A stretch of 64,000 nucleotides of DNA, from contig JAZBOS010000128.1 of the NCBI GenBank assembly GCA_036351255.1, positions 1 to 64,000 of the forward strand. Reading direction: 5' to 3'. Source of the DNA: Bacteroides sp. Lineage in GTDB: Bacteria; Bacteroidota; Bacteroidia; Bacteroidales; UBA7960. The translations under genes were made by a program, and so were the position numbers. Positions 26,811 to 35,681 of this stretch are shown here, one piece after another. Positions within the stretch are counted from its first letter, which is position 1; each line of letters opens with the position of its first letter. The notes below the pieces were generated by a model. That model ran no database searches, was not told the DNA's origin, and saw only the letters and a program-made list of their open reading frames with translations.

Positions 26811-26947
26811 TACGAATACGCTGCTATTTATTCCTGATATTCAGCGTTTTTTGAGCCTAGCGCCAACCCTTCTCAGATCGTTTTCTGGTAAGGTAGTGTT
26901 TTGGTTCTTTTTGGTTTCCTGTTCATCATAAATTTAAATGGTTGATA

Positions 26948-28498
26948 ATGAGTGTAAGAATTCTTTGGGCTGATGATGAGATCGATCTGCTGAAGCCCCA
27001 TATAATGTTTCTTGAAGAGAAAGGATATACGGTTTTTACTACCAACAACGGTTCGGAAGCCCTCGATCTGATCAATGAGAAGGATTTTGATATTGTTTTC
27101 CTCGACGAGAATATGCCGGGCATTTCAGGCTTGGAAACACTGACGCAAATCAAAAATCGCCAGCCCGGACTTCCGGTGGTGATGATTACCAAAAGCGAAG
27201 AGGAAAGTATCATGAATGATGCCATCGGCAGCAATATCAGCGATTACCTCATTAAACCGGTCAATCCCCACCAGCTTTTGCTTTCCCTGAAGAAGAACCT
27301 CGAGAATAAGAAGCTGGTGAGCGAGAAAACAACCATGGGCTATCAGCGCGAGTTCCGGCAGATCAGCATGGCCATGAGCGGAAGACTTGATTTTGGGGAA
27401 TGGAAAGACATCTATCGCCAGCTGGTGTATTGGGAGCTGGAGCTCGAAAAGTCACAGGACAACAGCCTGAAGGAAATTTTCCGTATGCAGAAATCAGAAG
27501 CCAATTCAGTTTTTTGCAATTTTGTGCAGAAAAACTATCTTGACTGGCTGGTTAGCCAGGATGACGACAAAATTGCCCTTTCCCATACTGTATTCCGCGA
27601 GCATTGCCTGCCTTTCATCAAATCCGAAGACAAAACCTTTCTCATCATTATCGACAACCTGCGCTTCGACCAGTGGAAATCCCTTCAACCTTTCTTTGAG
27701 GAGTTTTACCGGGTGGTTAATGAAGATGTCTATTGCGGCATTCTGCCCACCGCCACCCAATATGCCCGCAATGCTTTCTTTGCAGGCCTGCTTCCCAGCG
27801 AAATTGAGAAACGCCATCCAAATTACTGGGTCAGTGAAGGGGATGAGGGCACCCGCAACCAGTATGAAAATGAACTTCTTACTGAACAGCTGAAACGGCT
27901 GGGCAGCGATATCAAATTTAACTATCACAAGATTCTTAACCTCAGCGCGGGCAAGAAGCTGGCAGAGAACCTCAGCAATTTCACCAATACCAAGTTGAAT
28001 GTGCTGGTCTATAATTTTGTTGATATGCTTTCGCATGCCCGCACCGAGATGGAAGTCATCAAGGAGCTTGCCGACGACGAAGCCGCTTATCGCTCGCTTA
28101 CCATGAGTTGGTTTGAACACTCTCCTTTATGGGACATCATCCGTTTCCTGTCTGAGAAAAAAATCAACATCATCCTTACGACCGACCATGGCTCGATTAG
28201 GGTGCAGAATCCTACACGGGTGGTGGGCGACAAGAACACCAACACCAACCTCCGTTATAAGACTGGCCGCAACCTGCAATATGATTCATCAGAGGTCTTC
28301 GAGGTCCGGAATCCATCCCAGGCATTTCTGCCTAAAGGAAATATCAGTTCCAATTACATCTTTGCCGTTGAGAACAGCTTTTTTGCTTATCCCAACAACT
28401 TCAATTACTATGTGAACTATTACCGCAACACGTTTCAGCATGGCGGTGTTTCACTCGAAGAGATGATGATACCCCTGATTTTTATGAAAGCCCGATAG
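26948..28498 (+). CDS. porX: PorX-type response regulator with PglZ domain
   Basis: A 516-residue protein. Residues 1-125 are a receiver domain with Asp10/Glu11, phosphoacceptor Asp53 (FLDENMPG) and the late Lys (YLIKPV). The rest is a PglZ domain of the alkaline phosphatase fold, with FLIIIDNLRFDQW, LPTATQYARNAFFAGLLPSE and TTDHGSIRV as metal and substrate regions. PorX controls T9SS genes with the sensor PorY; zinc-dependent phosphodiesterase activity is known for the family. The frame opens at TTG 26942 but ATG 26948 is the natural start. tsaE follows 7 bases later. Confidence 0.93.
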   Translation: MSVRILWADDEIDLLKPHIMFLEEKGYTVFTTNNGSEALDLINEKDFDIVFLDENMPGISGLETLTQIKNRQPGLPVVMITKSEEESIMNDAIGSNISDYLIKPVNPHQLLLSLKKNLENKKLVSEKTTMGYQREFRQISMAMSGRLDFGEWKDIYRQLVYWELELEKSQDNSLKEIFRMQKSEANSVFCNFVQKNYLDWLVSQDDDKIALSHTVFREHCLPFIKSEDKTFLIIIDNLRFDQWKSLQPFFEEFYRVVNEDVYCGILPTATQYARNAFFAGLLPSEIEKRHPNYWVSEGDEGTRNQYENELLTEQLKRLGSDIKFNYHKILNLSAGKKLAENLSNFTNTKLNVLVYNFVDMLSHARTEMEVIKELADDEAAYRSLTMSWFEHSPLWDIIRFLSEKKINIILTTDHGSIRVQNPTRVVGDKNTNTNLRYKTGRNLQYDSSEVFEVRNPSQAFLPKGNISSNYIFAVENSFFAYPNNFNYYVNYYRNTFQHGGVSLEEMMIPLIFMKAR

Positions 28499-28505
28499 AT
28501 TGGTG

Positions 28506-28925
28506 ATGGTTACTACAGAAATATTAACAGCCAAAGACCCTGCCGCCCTCGATGAGGTTGCCAAAACCTTGTTGTCAGCCTTTCCTGCTGGCCGGATTTT
28601 TGCCTTCTACGGGCCCATGGGCGTGGGTAAAACCACCCTCATCAAAGCGCTGTGCAGGCAGCTGGGCACTGTGGATGTGGTCAGCAGCCCAACCTTTTCC
28701 ATTATTAACCAGTATATGACTGACTCGGGTGAAAGTATCTTCCATTTCGACTTTTACCGCATCAAGGACATCGTTGAAGTTTACAACCTGGGCTACGAGG
28801 ATTATTTTTTCTCGGGAAGCTATTGTTTCATCGAGTGGCCTGAGAAAATAGAGGCCTTGCTGCCCGAAGGAAGCCACGTGGTGATCATGGAAGACCATCA
28901 CGGAGAGCGTATCATCCGATTCTGA
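28506..28925 (+). CDS. tsaE: TsaE, tRNA threonylcarbamoylation ATPase
   Basis: A 139-residue P-loop protein with Walker A GPMGVGKTTL (36-45), SSPTFSIINQY and HFDFYRI, all typical of TsaE. It works with TsaB and TsaD to make t6A37 in tRNAs that read ANN codons. TTG and GTG codons lie just upstream of ATG 28506; I use ATG. It follows porX closely, and alanine dehydrogenase comes 44 bases after it, an order I expect in Bacteroidota. Confidence 0.93.
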   Translation: MVTTEILTAKDPAALDEVAKTLLSAFPAGRIFAFYGPMGVGKTTLIKALCRQLGTVDVVSSPTFSIINQYMTDSGESIFHFDFYRIKDIVEVYNLGYEDYFFSGSYCFIEWPEKIEALLPEGSHVVIMEDHHGERIIRF

Positions 28926-28969
28926 TTTGTACTTTTAGCTGTAAGAATTTGCAGTAAAACCAAACAACA

Positions 28970-30193
28970 ATGGAACGCGGAGAAAAAGATTATGTAATGT
29001 TCAGCAAGGGGGGACAATTCCTGCCCCAGGAAGAGATGCTGGAAGTAAGAAAACGTAAAAACCATCTCATTTTAGGTATTCCCCGGGAAACTGCCTTTCA
29101 GGAGAACAGGGTTGCCCTGGCCCCTGAAGCCGTTTCCCTTTTGGTGCAGAATGGCCACAAGGTCCTCATCGAAAGCAAGGCCGGCGAAAATGCTTTTTTC
29201 CCCGACAACGAATACAGCGAAGTGGGCGGCGAGATTGTCTATTCTTCCGAGGAGGTTTTCAAGGCCAACATCATCCTGAAGGTGTCTCCACTTACCGACC
29301 AGGAAATGACCTACCTCAGAACGGGTCAGGTGATCTTTTCTGCCCTGGCGATGCCCATGCAAAAGGAAAGTTATTTTAAGACCCTGGCAAATAAGAAGGT
29401 TACCGCTGCGGCCTTTGAGCTGATTCGCGATAAGACCAATTCATTCCCCCTGGTAAGGAGCATGAGTGAAATTGCCGGGAATACCTCTATTTTGATTGCC
29501 GCCGAATACCTGAGTGACCGTAAATTTGGGAAAGGCCGGATGTTTGGTGGTTTTTCGGGCATTACCCCTACCGAGGTGGTGATCCTAGGCGCAGGCACCG
29601 TAGGCGAATATGCCGTTCGGGCCGCCATGGGCCTGGGGGCTATGGTCAAGGTGTTCGACAACTCGCTGTATAAGCTGCGGCGGCTGCAGAATAACCTGAG
29701 TGCAAGGATATTCACTTCTATTATCCAGCCCAAGGTGCTTCTGAAAGCCCTGAAGACCGCCGATGTAGTCATTGGGGCCCTTCATGCTCCCTGGGGCAGA
29801 ACGCCCATTGTGGTAAATGAGGAAATGGTCAGCCAGATGAAATATGGCAGCGTTATCGTGGATGTCAGCATTGACCAGGGCGGCTGCATTGAAACCAGTG
29901 AGATCACCAATCATTCCGACCCCGTCTTCCGTAAGTTTGGTGTGACCCACTATTGTGTGCCCAACATTGCTTCAAGGGTTCCCCACACGGCTTCCTATGC
30001 CTTCAGTAACTTTTTTGGCCCGGTATTGCTGAAACTCGGCGAAGCCGGAGGGCTCGAAAACATGCTGAAGCACGACCCCGGGGTTCGTCAGGGTGTTTAT
30101 TTGTTCAATGGTATCCTGACCAACCAGTATATTGGCGAATATTTCCACTTGCCTTACCAGGATATCGATTTGCTGATGGCTGCCTTTAAATAA
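28970..30193 (+). CDS. ald: Alanine dehydrogenase
   Basis: A 407-residue NAD-dependent enzyme converting alanine to pyruvate and ammonium or the reverse. LGIPRETAFQENRVALAP is the N-terminal family signature; the Rossmann loop is VVILGAGTVGEYAVRAA; VDVSIDQGGCIETS is the downstream signature. It is about 35 residues longer at the N-terminus than standard enzymes, including RGEKDYVMFSKGGQFLP, as in other Bacteroidota homologues. It likely follows the porX-tsaE unit and ends near a terminator at 30315. Confidence 0.9.
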   Translation: MERGEKDYVMFSKGGQFLPQEEMLEVRKRKNHLILGIPRETAFQENRVALAPEAVSLLVQNGHKVLIESKAGENAFFPDNEYSEVGGEIVYSSEEVFKANIILKVSPLTDQEMTYLRTGQVIFSALAMPMQKESYFKTLANKKVTAAAFELIRDKTNSFPLVRSMSEIAGNTSILIAAEYLSDRKFGKGRMFGGFSGITPTEVVILGAGTVGEYAVRAAMGLGAMVKVFDNSLYKLRRLQNNLSARIFTSIIQPKVLLKALKTADVVIGALHAPWGRTPIVVNEEMVSQMKYGSVIVDVSIDQGGCIETSEITNHSDPVFRKFGVTHYCVPNIASRVPHTASYAFSNFFGPVLLKLGEAGGLENMLKHDPGVRQGVYLFNGILTNQYIGEYFHLPYQDIDLLMAAFK

Positions 30194-30314
30194 TCCACCC
30201 ATTCTTAAACCCTTTTCGGGACCATTCTTTTTGCTTCTTTTTCCTGTATTACGGCCGGAGAAATCCCTTACAAGGCTATACGGTTGCATGTAAGGATATG
30301 GCCTTGTGTGAAAG

Positions 30315-30347
30315 GGATGGGCATGGTGCCATCCTTTTCTTTTTTTT
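30315..30347 (+). terminator. Terminator after ald
   Basis: GGATGG pairs with CCATCC over an 8-base loop, followed by a T-rich run. The stem is short but the U-tract is long. Confidence 0.65.
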
Positions 30348-30453
30348 AAAATCAATGATTTTATTTGTTTTTTTAGGGTTTATGCACTTATTAAGAGAGC
30401 TTCAACTCCTTTTGCAGGTTCGTGCCATACCCGTACCTGGGAGGTACCATGGT

Positions 30454-30487
30454 CGTAGTTTATACGGTTTAAACCGTATAAACTACG
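30454..30487. repeat. Perfect 34-bp palindrome (CGTAGTTTATACGGTTT arms)
   Basis: Arms of 17 bases match without a loop. It lies between convergent ald and tRNA-Lys, directly after TACCATGGTCGT. It could be a cruciform, a dimeric protein site or a recent insertion target. Confidence 0.9.
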
Positions 30488-30542
30488 TAAATACTCCGTA
30501 TTAACCATGAGAATGTTATTGGAAAAGAATAGCAGGGAAAGG

Positions 30543-30579
30543 AAAAAAACAAAGGCTGCCTTCGATCGCGGAGGCAGCC
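30543..30579 (-). terminator. Terminator after tRNA-Lys
   Basis: On the minus strand GGCTGCCT pairs with AGGCAGCC, then TTTGTTTTTTT. Confidence 0.8.
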
Positions 30580-30589
30580 CCTGATGCAG

Positions 30590-30662
30590 TGACTTGGCTG
30601 GGGCTCGAACCCAGGACCCCATCCTTAAAAGGGATGTGCTCTACCAGCTGAGCTACCAAGTC
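30590..30662 (-). tRNA. tRNA-Lys (UUU anticodon)
   Basis: A 73-base cloverleaf. The acceptor GACTTGG pairs with CCAAGTC; the D-arm is GCTCAGCTGGTAGAGC; the anticodon loop CTTTTAA has UUU; the T-loop is TTCGAGC. The 3' CCA is not encoded, so it is added after transcription. No other tRNA is nearby. Confidence 0.97.
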
Positions 30663-30811
30663 AAAACCAGTAAATCTTCAAAGAACTAAGCCCCGGGAGG
30701 GGGCTGTTTTTTTAAGAGTGCAAAGATACGTTCTATTCTTGAAAAACAAAAAGTTTTTTTCCCTTGAAGGGGTTTTTTTAGGGGCACTCCTTGAAGCCTT
30801 GCAAAATTCTT

Positions 30812-31984
30812 TTAATCCAGCACCGGGTGTGGTTCAAATTCTGCATTCGGGTTGAACATGAGCCGGTAGGTGGTCAGCAGGAAGACTCGCTCACCACCGA
30901 TGTGTTCGGCAATATGGACCATTTTTGGATTGAAATCACCGATCCAGGCCATATAGGCCCCCTTGTATTTTGTTTTTTTGCCGGTGACGATATAATTTTT
31001 GAGGGTCATGATCATTCCTGCATCTAAGCCTTTGTTGCGATATTCCGGAACGATCCCGAACACAAGGCCACTGATCTGGTTGAGCTTTCCGCGCCAGCGG
31101 TAGTAAAGGAATTTGATTTTCCCCCAAAGGTCCAGGCGTCCGTTCAGGTGTTTGAAGATTTGATTCAACTCGGGGATGCTGACGAAGAAAGCCACCGGTC
31201 TATCGTAGTGGTAGGCGAAAATGACCAGTTTCTCATCCACCACGCTTTTTATGCTCTCGAAGATGGCCAGGGCAGCATCCTTTGAAATAGGTTTAAAAAA
31301 TTTATGGGTATGGGCCCATGCCTCATTATAAATGGTTTTAAAATCTTCGGCGTATTTATCGATTTTTGAGACTTCCAGATGGCCGAACCGGTATCCCTGG
31401 GTGGTGATCAGCCGCTCGTATTTCTTCTCCAGAATAGGGGGGAGGCCTTTGCTGGCACTGAGGTAAAAGACGTTTTGGTTGTAGAATTTTTTAAAGCCGT
31501 AATGTTCGAATAAATCCTTGTAATAAGGCGGGTTGTAATTGATGGTGTAAATGGGTTGATTTTCGAAACCATTGACGAGCAGGCCCCAGAAGCGGTCCTT
31601 TTCGCCAAAGTTAATGGGCCCGTCCATGGCTTCCATGCCTTTCTGCGCGAGCCAGTTTTTGGAGGCATGGAACAAAATGTCGGCTGCTTGCTGATTGTTT
31701 GTGCACTCGAAGAAGCCCATTCCTCCGGTTGGTTGGTTAAAAATGGCGGAGAATTCGGGGTGAATAAAAGCTGCCACGCGACCCAGCAACTGCCCGTTGT
31801 CATCCTTAAGGACCCAGCGGATGGCTTCACCCAGGATAAAATATTTGTTTTTCCGGGGATCGAAAACCGCTTCAATGTCCTGGTCCAGGTGGCTGATCCA
31901 ATTGGGATCGTTTTTATAGATGATGCGGGGAACTTCCAGGAATTCCTTCACCGTGCGGGAATTGTTTACTTCAATGAGTTGCAT
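30812..31984 (-). CDS. GNAT-like acyltransferase-fold protein
   Basis: A 390-residue soluble protein built of two acyl-CoA N-acyltransferase-like halves. The C-terminal half has GLVFGIVPEYRNKGLDAGMIM, similar to the GNAT acetyl-CoA loop (R/Q-x-x-G-x-G/A), and the N-terminal half resembles the YghO-like group (DPNWISHLDQDIEAVFDP). The substrate is unknown. The gene is single and opposite in direction to the SDR gene that follows. Confidence 0.65.
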   Translation of the reverse strand: MQLIEVNNSRTVKEFLEVPRIIYKNDPNWISHLDQDIEAVFDPRKNKYFILGEAIRWVLKDDNGQLLGRVAAFIHPEFSAIFNQPTGGMGFFECTNNQQAADILFHASKNWLAQKGMEAMDGPINFGEKDRFWGLLVNGFENQPIYTINYNPPYYKDLFEHYGFKKFYNQNVFYLSASKGLPPILEKKYERLITTQGYRFGHLEVSKIDKYAEDFKTIYNEAWAHTHKFFKPISKDAALAIFESIKSVVDEKLVIFAYHYDRPVAFFVSIPELNQIFKHLNGRLDLWGKIKFLYYRWRGKLNQISGLVFGIVPEYRNKGLDAGMIMTLKNYIVTGKKTKYKGAYMAWIGDFNPKMVHIAEHIGGERVFLLTTYRLMFNPNAEFEPHPVLD

Positions 31985-32151
31985 ATGCGTGGCTTTTCTC
32001 TTGAATTATTTTATCATCTTTGCAAAAGTAAAAGATTTATTTGCAAGGATATATGTTAATCTTTGTCCTTATCATGTTTTTCCCAATAATATTAGGTTAG
32101 GGAATCGAAAAAAATTAATTTGGAGCCACGTATCTCACCAGTATCATACCA

Positions 32152-32970
32152 ATGAAAAGGAAAATGCAGGGAAAAATCATGGTCGTCACAGGGGCTTCCT
32201 CCGGTATTGGCAGGGCTCTGTCCCTTGAAGGATTAAGCCGCGGCATGAAAGTAGTCATGGCGGCCAGAAACCTTGAGGGGCTGCAGGAGACGGCCGCCCT
32301 GGGAGATTCGCCTGAGGGGCAGTTTCTGTTGGTCAGGGCCGATGTTACCCGGCAAGAGGATTGTCAGCGATTGATCCAGACTACCTTGAAGGAATTTGGC
32401 CGCATCGATATATTGATCAACAATGCCGGGGTTTCGATGCGTGCCCTTTTTGAAGAGGTTGACCTTGAAGTGCTGGATCGGCTGATGCGGGTAAATTTCT
32501 GGGGTGCTGTTTATACCACCAAGTTCGCCTTGCCTTATTTACTGGCTTCAAAAGGCAGCCTGGTAGGCATCTCGTCTGTTGCAGGCCACAAGGGCCTGCC
32601 GGCGCGTACCGGCTATTCGGCCTCGAAATTTGCTTTGCGAGGATTTATGGAGACCCTGCGCATAGAGAACCTGAAAAAGGGATTACACGTAATGGTGGCC
32701 AGTCCTGGTTTTACTACCAGCAATATCCGGAAGACTGCCCTGTCGCGTGATGGCTCTCCCCAGGGCGAGTCGCCCCGGGCCGAGGATAAGATGATGTCTG
32801 CAGAACTTGCCGCCTGGCATATTATGAATGCCATCGGTAAGCGAAAGCGTGAGCTGGTGCTGACGCCCGAAGGCAAACTGATTATCTTGCTGAATAAAAT
32901 CATTCCGGGCCTTCTGGATAAAATGATATATGACCAAATGGCACGCGAAGACAATTCACCCCTGAAGTAA
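32152..32970 (+). CDS. Short-chain dehydrogenase/reductase
   Basis: A 272-residue classical SDR. The NAD(P) loop is VTGASSGIGRAL, the NNAGVS motif stabilises the fold, and the catalytic Ser-Tyr-Lys set is ISSVAGHKGLPARTGYSASK. AARN after strand 2 suggests NADP preference. The C-terminal 40 residues include LIILLNKIIPGLLDKMIYD, possibly a membrane-touching helix as in acylglycerol-type SDRs. The substrate is unknown. Confidence 0.88.
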   Translation: MKRKMQGKIMVVTGASSGIGRALSLEGLSRGMKVVMAARNLEGLQETAALGDSPEGQFLLVRADVTRQEDCQRLIQTTLKEFGRIDILINNAGVSMRALFEEVDLEVLDRLMRVNFWGAVYTTKFALPYLLASKGSLVGISSVAGHKGLPARTGYSASKFALRGFMETLRIENLKKGLHVMVASPGFTTSNIRKTALSRDGSPQGESPRAEDKMMSAELAAWHIMNAIGKRKRELVLTPEGKLIILLNKIIPGLLDKMIYDQMAREDNSPLK

Positions 32971-33015
32971 AGACAATTTTACCAATAAATTAACGCAGGG
33001 GAAATAAATAAATCC

Positions 33016-33023
33016 TAAATTTG
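33016..33023 (+). promoter_or_regulatory. Possible -7 box for the acidic protein gene
   Basis: TAAATTTG matches TAnnTTTG, 41 bases before the ATG at 33065. No -33 TTTG is evident. Confidence 0.4.
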
Positions 33024-33064
33024 CTTCAAACCCCCGTTTTTCTATTCCATTAAAACAAGAAAAA

Positions 33065-33529
33065 ATGAAAGAAGACCTGATCATTAAGCCCCTGGTTGGC
33101 TTTGGGAACCTGAAGTTTGGTGCTACCAAAAACGAAGTGAAGACCTTGTTTGGCGAACCCCAGGAAATTGAGACCATTGAAGGCGATGAGGATTTTTCAG
33201 AGGTAGAAGTATGGAGTTACTGGGATAAGGGTCATGCGGTGTATTTTGAGAAGGAATTTGAAGACCGCTGCACCAATTTCGAGACAGATCATCAGGATGC
33301 CACCCTGTTCGGCAAAAGGATTTTTGGTCTGACCGAGAAGCAAGCCATTGCGCTGATGAAGGAAAATGGATTCACTGATTATGAGGCCGAAGACGAAGAA
33401 GAATGGGATGAGCGCCGTGTCTCGTTTTTTGATGCCCAGGTTGATTTTATTTTTGATGAGAAGGTGATGGTGCAGGTGAGTTGGGCTGTTGGATTTAATG
33501 ATAATGAAGAGGTGGAGTGGCCTGAATAA
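33065..33529 (+). CDS. Hypothetical acidic protein
   Basis: A 154-residue, strongly acidic soluble protein with KPLVGFGNLKFGATKNEVKTLFGEP near the start; FGxxxxEVxxLFGEP-like elements are seen in small intracellular proteins such as SmpA/OmlA-like folds, but no lipobox is present. An EDEEEWDE cluster sits near residue 113. The gene lies 25 bases before manA on the same strand and may share its transcript. I do not recognise a characterised family. Confidence 0.6.
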   Translation: MKEDLIIKPLVGFGNLKFGATKNEVKTLFGEPQEIETIEGDEDFSEVEVWSYWDKGHAVYFEKEFEDRCTNFETDHQDATLFGKRIFGLTEKQAIALMKENGFTDYEAEDEEEWDERRVSFFDAQVDFIFDEKVMVQVSWAVGFNDNEEVEWPE

Positions 33530-33554
33530 ATCTGCCTGAATTTTTTATCCTCAA

Positions 33555-34535
33555 ATGCATAAATTATATCCTTTAAAATTCCAGCCTGTCTATAAAGACA
33601 AGGTTTGGGGAGGCACGCGCCTGAAATCATTGCTGGGAAAAGACTTTTCGCCTTTGCCGAATTGCGGCGAGTCGTGGGAACTGTTTGCCTTTTCGAAGGA
33701 CAGCTCTGTGGTGCGCAACGGTTTTCTCAGTGGGAATACCTTGCCTGAAGTCATTGAAGTATACATGGGTGACCTGGTCGGGGATAAGGTATTCGAACAG
33801 TTTGGAGAAGAGTTTCCCCTGCTGGTGAAGTTCATTGACACCAACGATTACCTGTCCGTGCAGGTACACCCCGATGATGCCCTGGGCATGAAGCGTCATA
33901 ACTCCTATGGTAAAACCGAGATGTGGTATATTATTGATGCTGAGCCGGGCGCTGAGATCATTTCTGGTTTTAACCGCGAGGTAGAACGGGAGACCTTGCG
34001 AAGGCATATTGAACAGAATACCCTGCGTGATATCATGGTGGCAAAACCCGTAAAAAAGGGCGACGTGCTATATTTGCCGGCCGGAAAGGTACATGCCATT
34101 GGTGCAGGTATTACCCTCTGTGAGATACAGCAGGCCAGTGATGTGACTTATCGCCTTTATGACTGGGACCGCCCTGGGACCGATGGGAAGCCCAGGGAAT
34201 TGCATATTGAACAAGCCATGGAGGCCATCGACTTCAGCAAGGCCGAAGAATTTACGCTTGATTATGAGCCTGTGTTTAATGATAGAGTCAGCCTGGTAAG
34301 CGATAAACACTTCACCACCAAATTATTGACCTTTGACCGAAAGATCGAGCTGGATTACTACCTAGTGGATTCTTTCGTGTTGCTGGTTTGTCTTGAGGGT
34401 GGCTTTACACTTAGTTATCCAGGGGGCAGTGAAGAGGTTGCCAAGGGAGATGTGGTGCTTGTTCCGGCCGACATCAGGCAGGTAAGCTATGTCCCGCAAA
34501 CATCCTGCCGGGTGCTGGAAACCTATATAGGATAA
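33555..34535 (+). CDS. manA: Mannose-6-phosphate isomerase, type I
   Basis: A 326-residue cupin enzyme interconverting mannose 6-phosphate and fructose 6-phosphate, feeding GDP-mannose and cell-surface sugars. Zinc ligands lie in QVHPDD, KTEMWYII and KVHAIGAG; the Arg-containing YRLYDWDR completes the active site. It is of the short bacterial class. A weak hairpin TCAGGA-AA-TCCTGA follows at 34539-34552 in the convergent gap before the SRPBCC gene. Confidence 0.93.
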   Translation: MHKLYPLKFQPVYKDKVWGGTRLKSLLGKDFSPLPNCGESWELFAFSKDSSVVRNGFLSGNTLPEVIEVYMGDLVGDKVFEQFGEEFPLLVKFIDTNDYLSVQVHPDDALGMKRHNSYGKTEMWYIIDAEPGAEIISGFNREVERETLRRHIEQNTLRDIMVAKPVKKGDVLYLPAGKVHAIGAGITLCEIQQASDVTYRLYDWDRPGTDGKPRELHIEQAMEAIDFSKAEEFTLDYEPVFNDRVSLVSDKHFTTKLLTFDRKIELDYYLVDSFVLLVCLEGGFTLSYPGGSEEVAKGDVVLVPADIRQVSYVPQTSCRVLETYIG

Positions 34536-34588
34536 GCTTCAGGAAATCCTGATTTGGTTTAAGGGATTGGTGGTATCCGGCTGTTCCT

Positions 34589-35053
34589 TCATTCTTTGAC
34601 CTTGCCGAATCGCTCCCTGATGGCTTTTTCACGGAAGTCGAAGATCTGTTCCAGTCTTCTTTTTACCATGATTTGGTGTACCAGTTTCCCCAACCATCCG
34701 AAGGGCATTTTGTAATGGAGGCTGTCAATCATTTCCACGCCGTTTTCGGCAGATTTCAGGTAATGCTTATGGTGCCAGAACGAGAATGGCCCGCTGCGCT
34801 GCTCATCCACAAAGAAAAACGGACCTTCAGCCTGTGTAATCTCGGTAACCCACTTGACCGGGACTCCCATTAAAGGTTTGACTGAATAGATGATAATCTG
34901 GCCCGAGTGTATTTCTTTCTTTCCTGAGAACGACAATACCTCAAAGCCCATATCAGGCGGGGTGATGGTTTTCAGGTTATAAGGGTCAGAAAAGAACGCC
35001 CACCCTTGTTCAAGGCTTATGGGGAGGAGCTGTTTGCGAAAAAGGTGATACAT
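34589..35053 (-). CDS. SRPBCC family protein (COG4276-like)
   Basis: A 154-residue START-like protein: QGWAFFSDPYNLKTITPPDMGFEV is the classic N-terminus of this subgroup, with a final long helix HQIMVKRRLEQIFDFREKAI. The pocket probably binds a hydrophobic ligand; no function is assigned. The gene follows glutathione peroxidase with an 8-base gap and belongs to its operon. Confidence 0.88.
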   Translation of the reverse strand: MYHLFRKQLLPISLEQGWAFFSDPYNLKTITPPDMGFEVLSFSGKKEIHSGQIIIYSVKPLMGVPVKWVTEITQAEGPFFFVDEQRSGPFSFWHHKHYLKSAENGVEMIDSLHYKMPFGWLGKLVHQIMVKRRLEQIFDFREKAIRERFGKVKE

Positions 35054-35061
35054 AATCCGGC

Positions 35062-35610
35062 TTAATCTTCGATCTGGGAAATAATACTGTCATCAAAGGG
35101 TTTCACGGTGGGAGCAAAAACGCTCTTGAGTTCTCCGTTCTCGTCCACAAGGTATTTCTGGAAGTTCCAGCTGGGGGATTTCTTGTTCCAGCCATTCTTG
35201 CCTTTTTCGGTGAGCCACTTGTAAACCGGGTGTTTGTTGTTACCTTTAACAGAGACCTTATCACTCATCAGAAAACTTACCCCGTAATTCCTTTCACAGA
35301 ATTCAGCGATTTCATCTGTGCTGCCGGGTTCCTGGTTCATAAAATTGTTTGCCGGGAAGCCAATGATTTGCAGCTTCTTGTGGTACTTCTGATGCAGTTT
35401 CTCAAGCTCAGCATACTGAGGTGTGAAGCCACACTTGCTGGCGGTGTTAACAAGCAAGACCTTCTTGCCCCTGAAATTTCCGAATGGGATGGTGTCGCCT
35501 TTCAGTGAAACCATTTTCAGATCATAAAATGAGGTTTTACTCTTTGCGCTTGCGGGTCGACTCAGTTTCCTGCCGCTAAAGAAGGCCTGAATCATTGAAA
35601 ATAAGCTCAT
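35062..35610 (-). CDS. Glutathione peroxidase (Cys type)
   Basis: A 182-residue thiol peroxidase. The catalytic Cys is in NTASKCGFTPQY, with the Gln/Trp partners around FPANNFMNQEPGS and KSPSWNFQKYL. Cys forms of this family usually use thioredoxin. The N-terminal hydrophobic stretch (MSLFSMIQAFFSG) may be an uncleaved anchor. The frame is open to 35706, but that overlaps the preceding glycosyltransferase end, so I choose 35610. Confidence 0.88.
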   Translation of the reverse strand: MSLFSMIQAFFSGRKLSRPASAKSKTSFYDLKMVSLKGDTIPFGNFRGKKVLLVNTASKCGFTPQYAELEKLHQKYHKKLQIIGFPANNFMNQEPGSTDEIAEFCERNYGVSFLMSDKVSVKGNNKHPVYKWLTEKGKNGWNKKSPSWNFQKYLVDENGELKSVFAPTVKPFDDSIISQIED

Positions 35611-35681
35611 GAAAAAGAGGTTTGTGAAAAAATATCCTGTTAAAATTTCCTTTTTTATTAACAGGAAGACCAGCGGAAGGT

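Larger units (their letters stand above)
30194..30589. other. Gene-free stretch with palindromes and a terminator
   Basis: No credible gene. It holds a loose inverted repeat (ACAAGGC arms, about 30269-30306), the ald terminator, the GTACCATGGTCGT element shared with 48951-48963, a perfect 34-bp palindrome, and the terminator of the tRNA gene. Confidence 0.7.
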
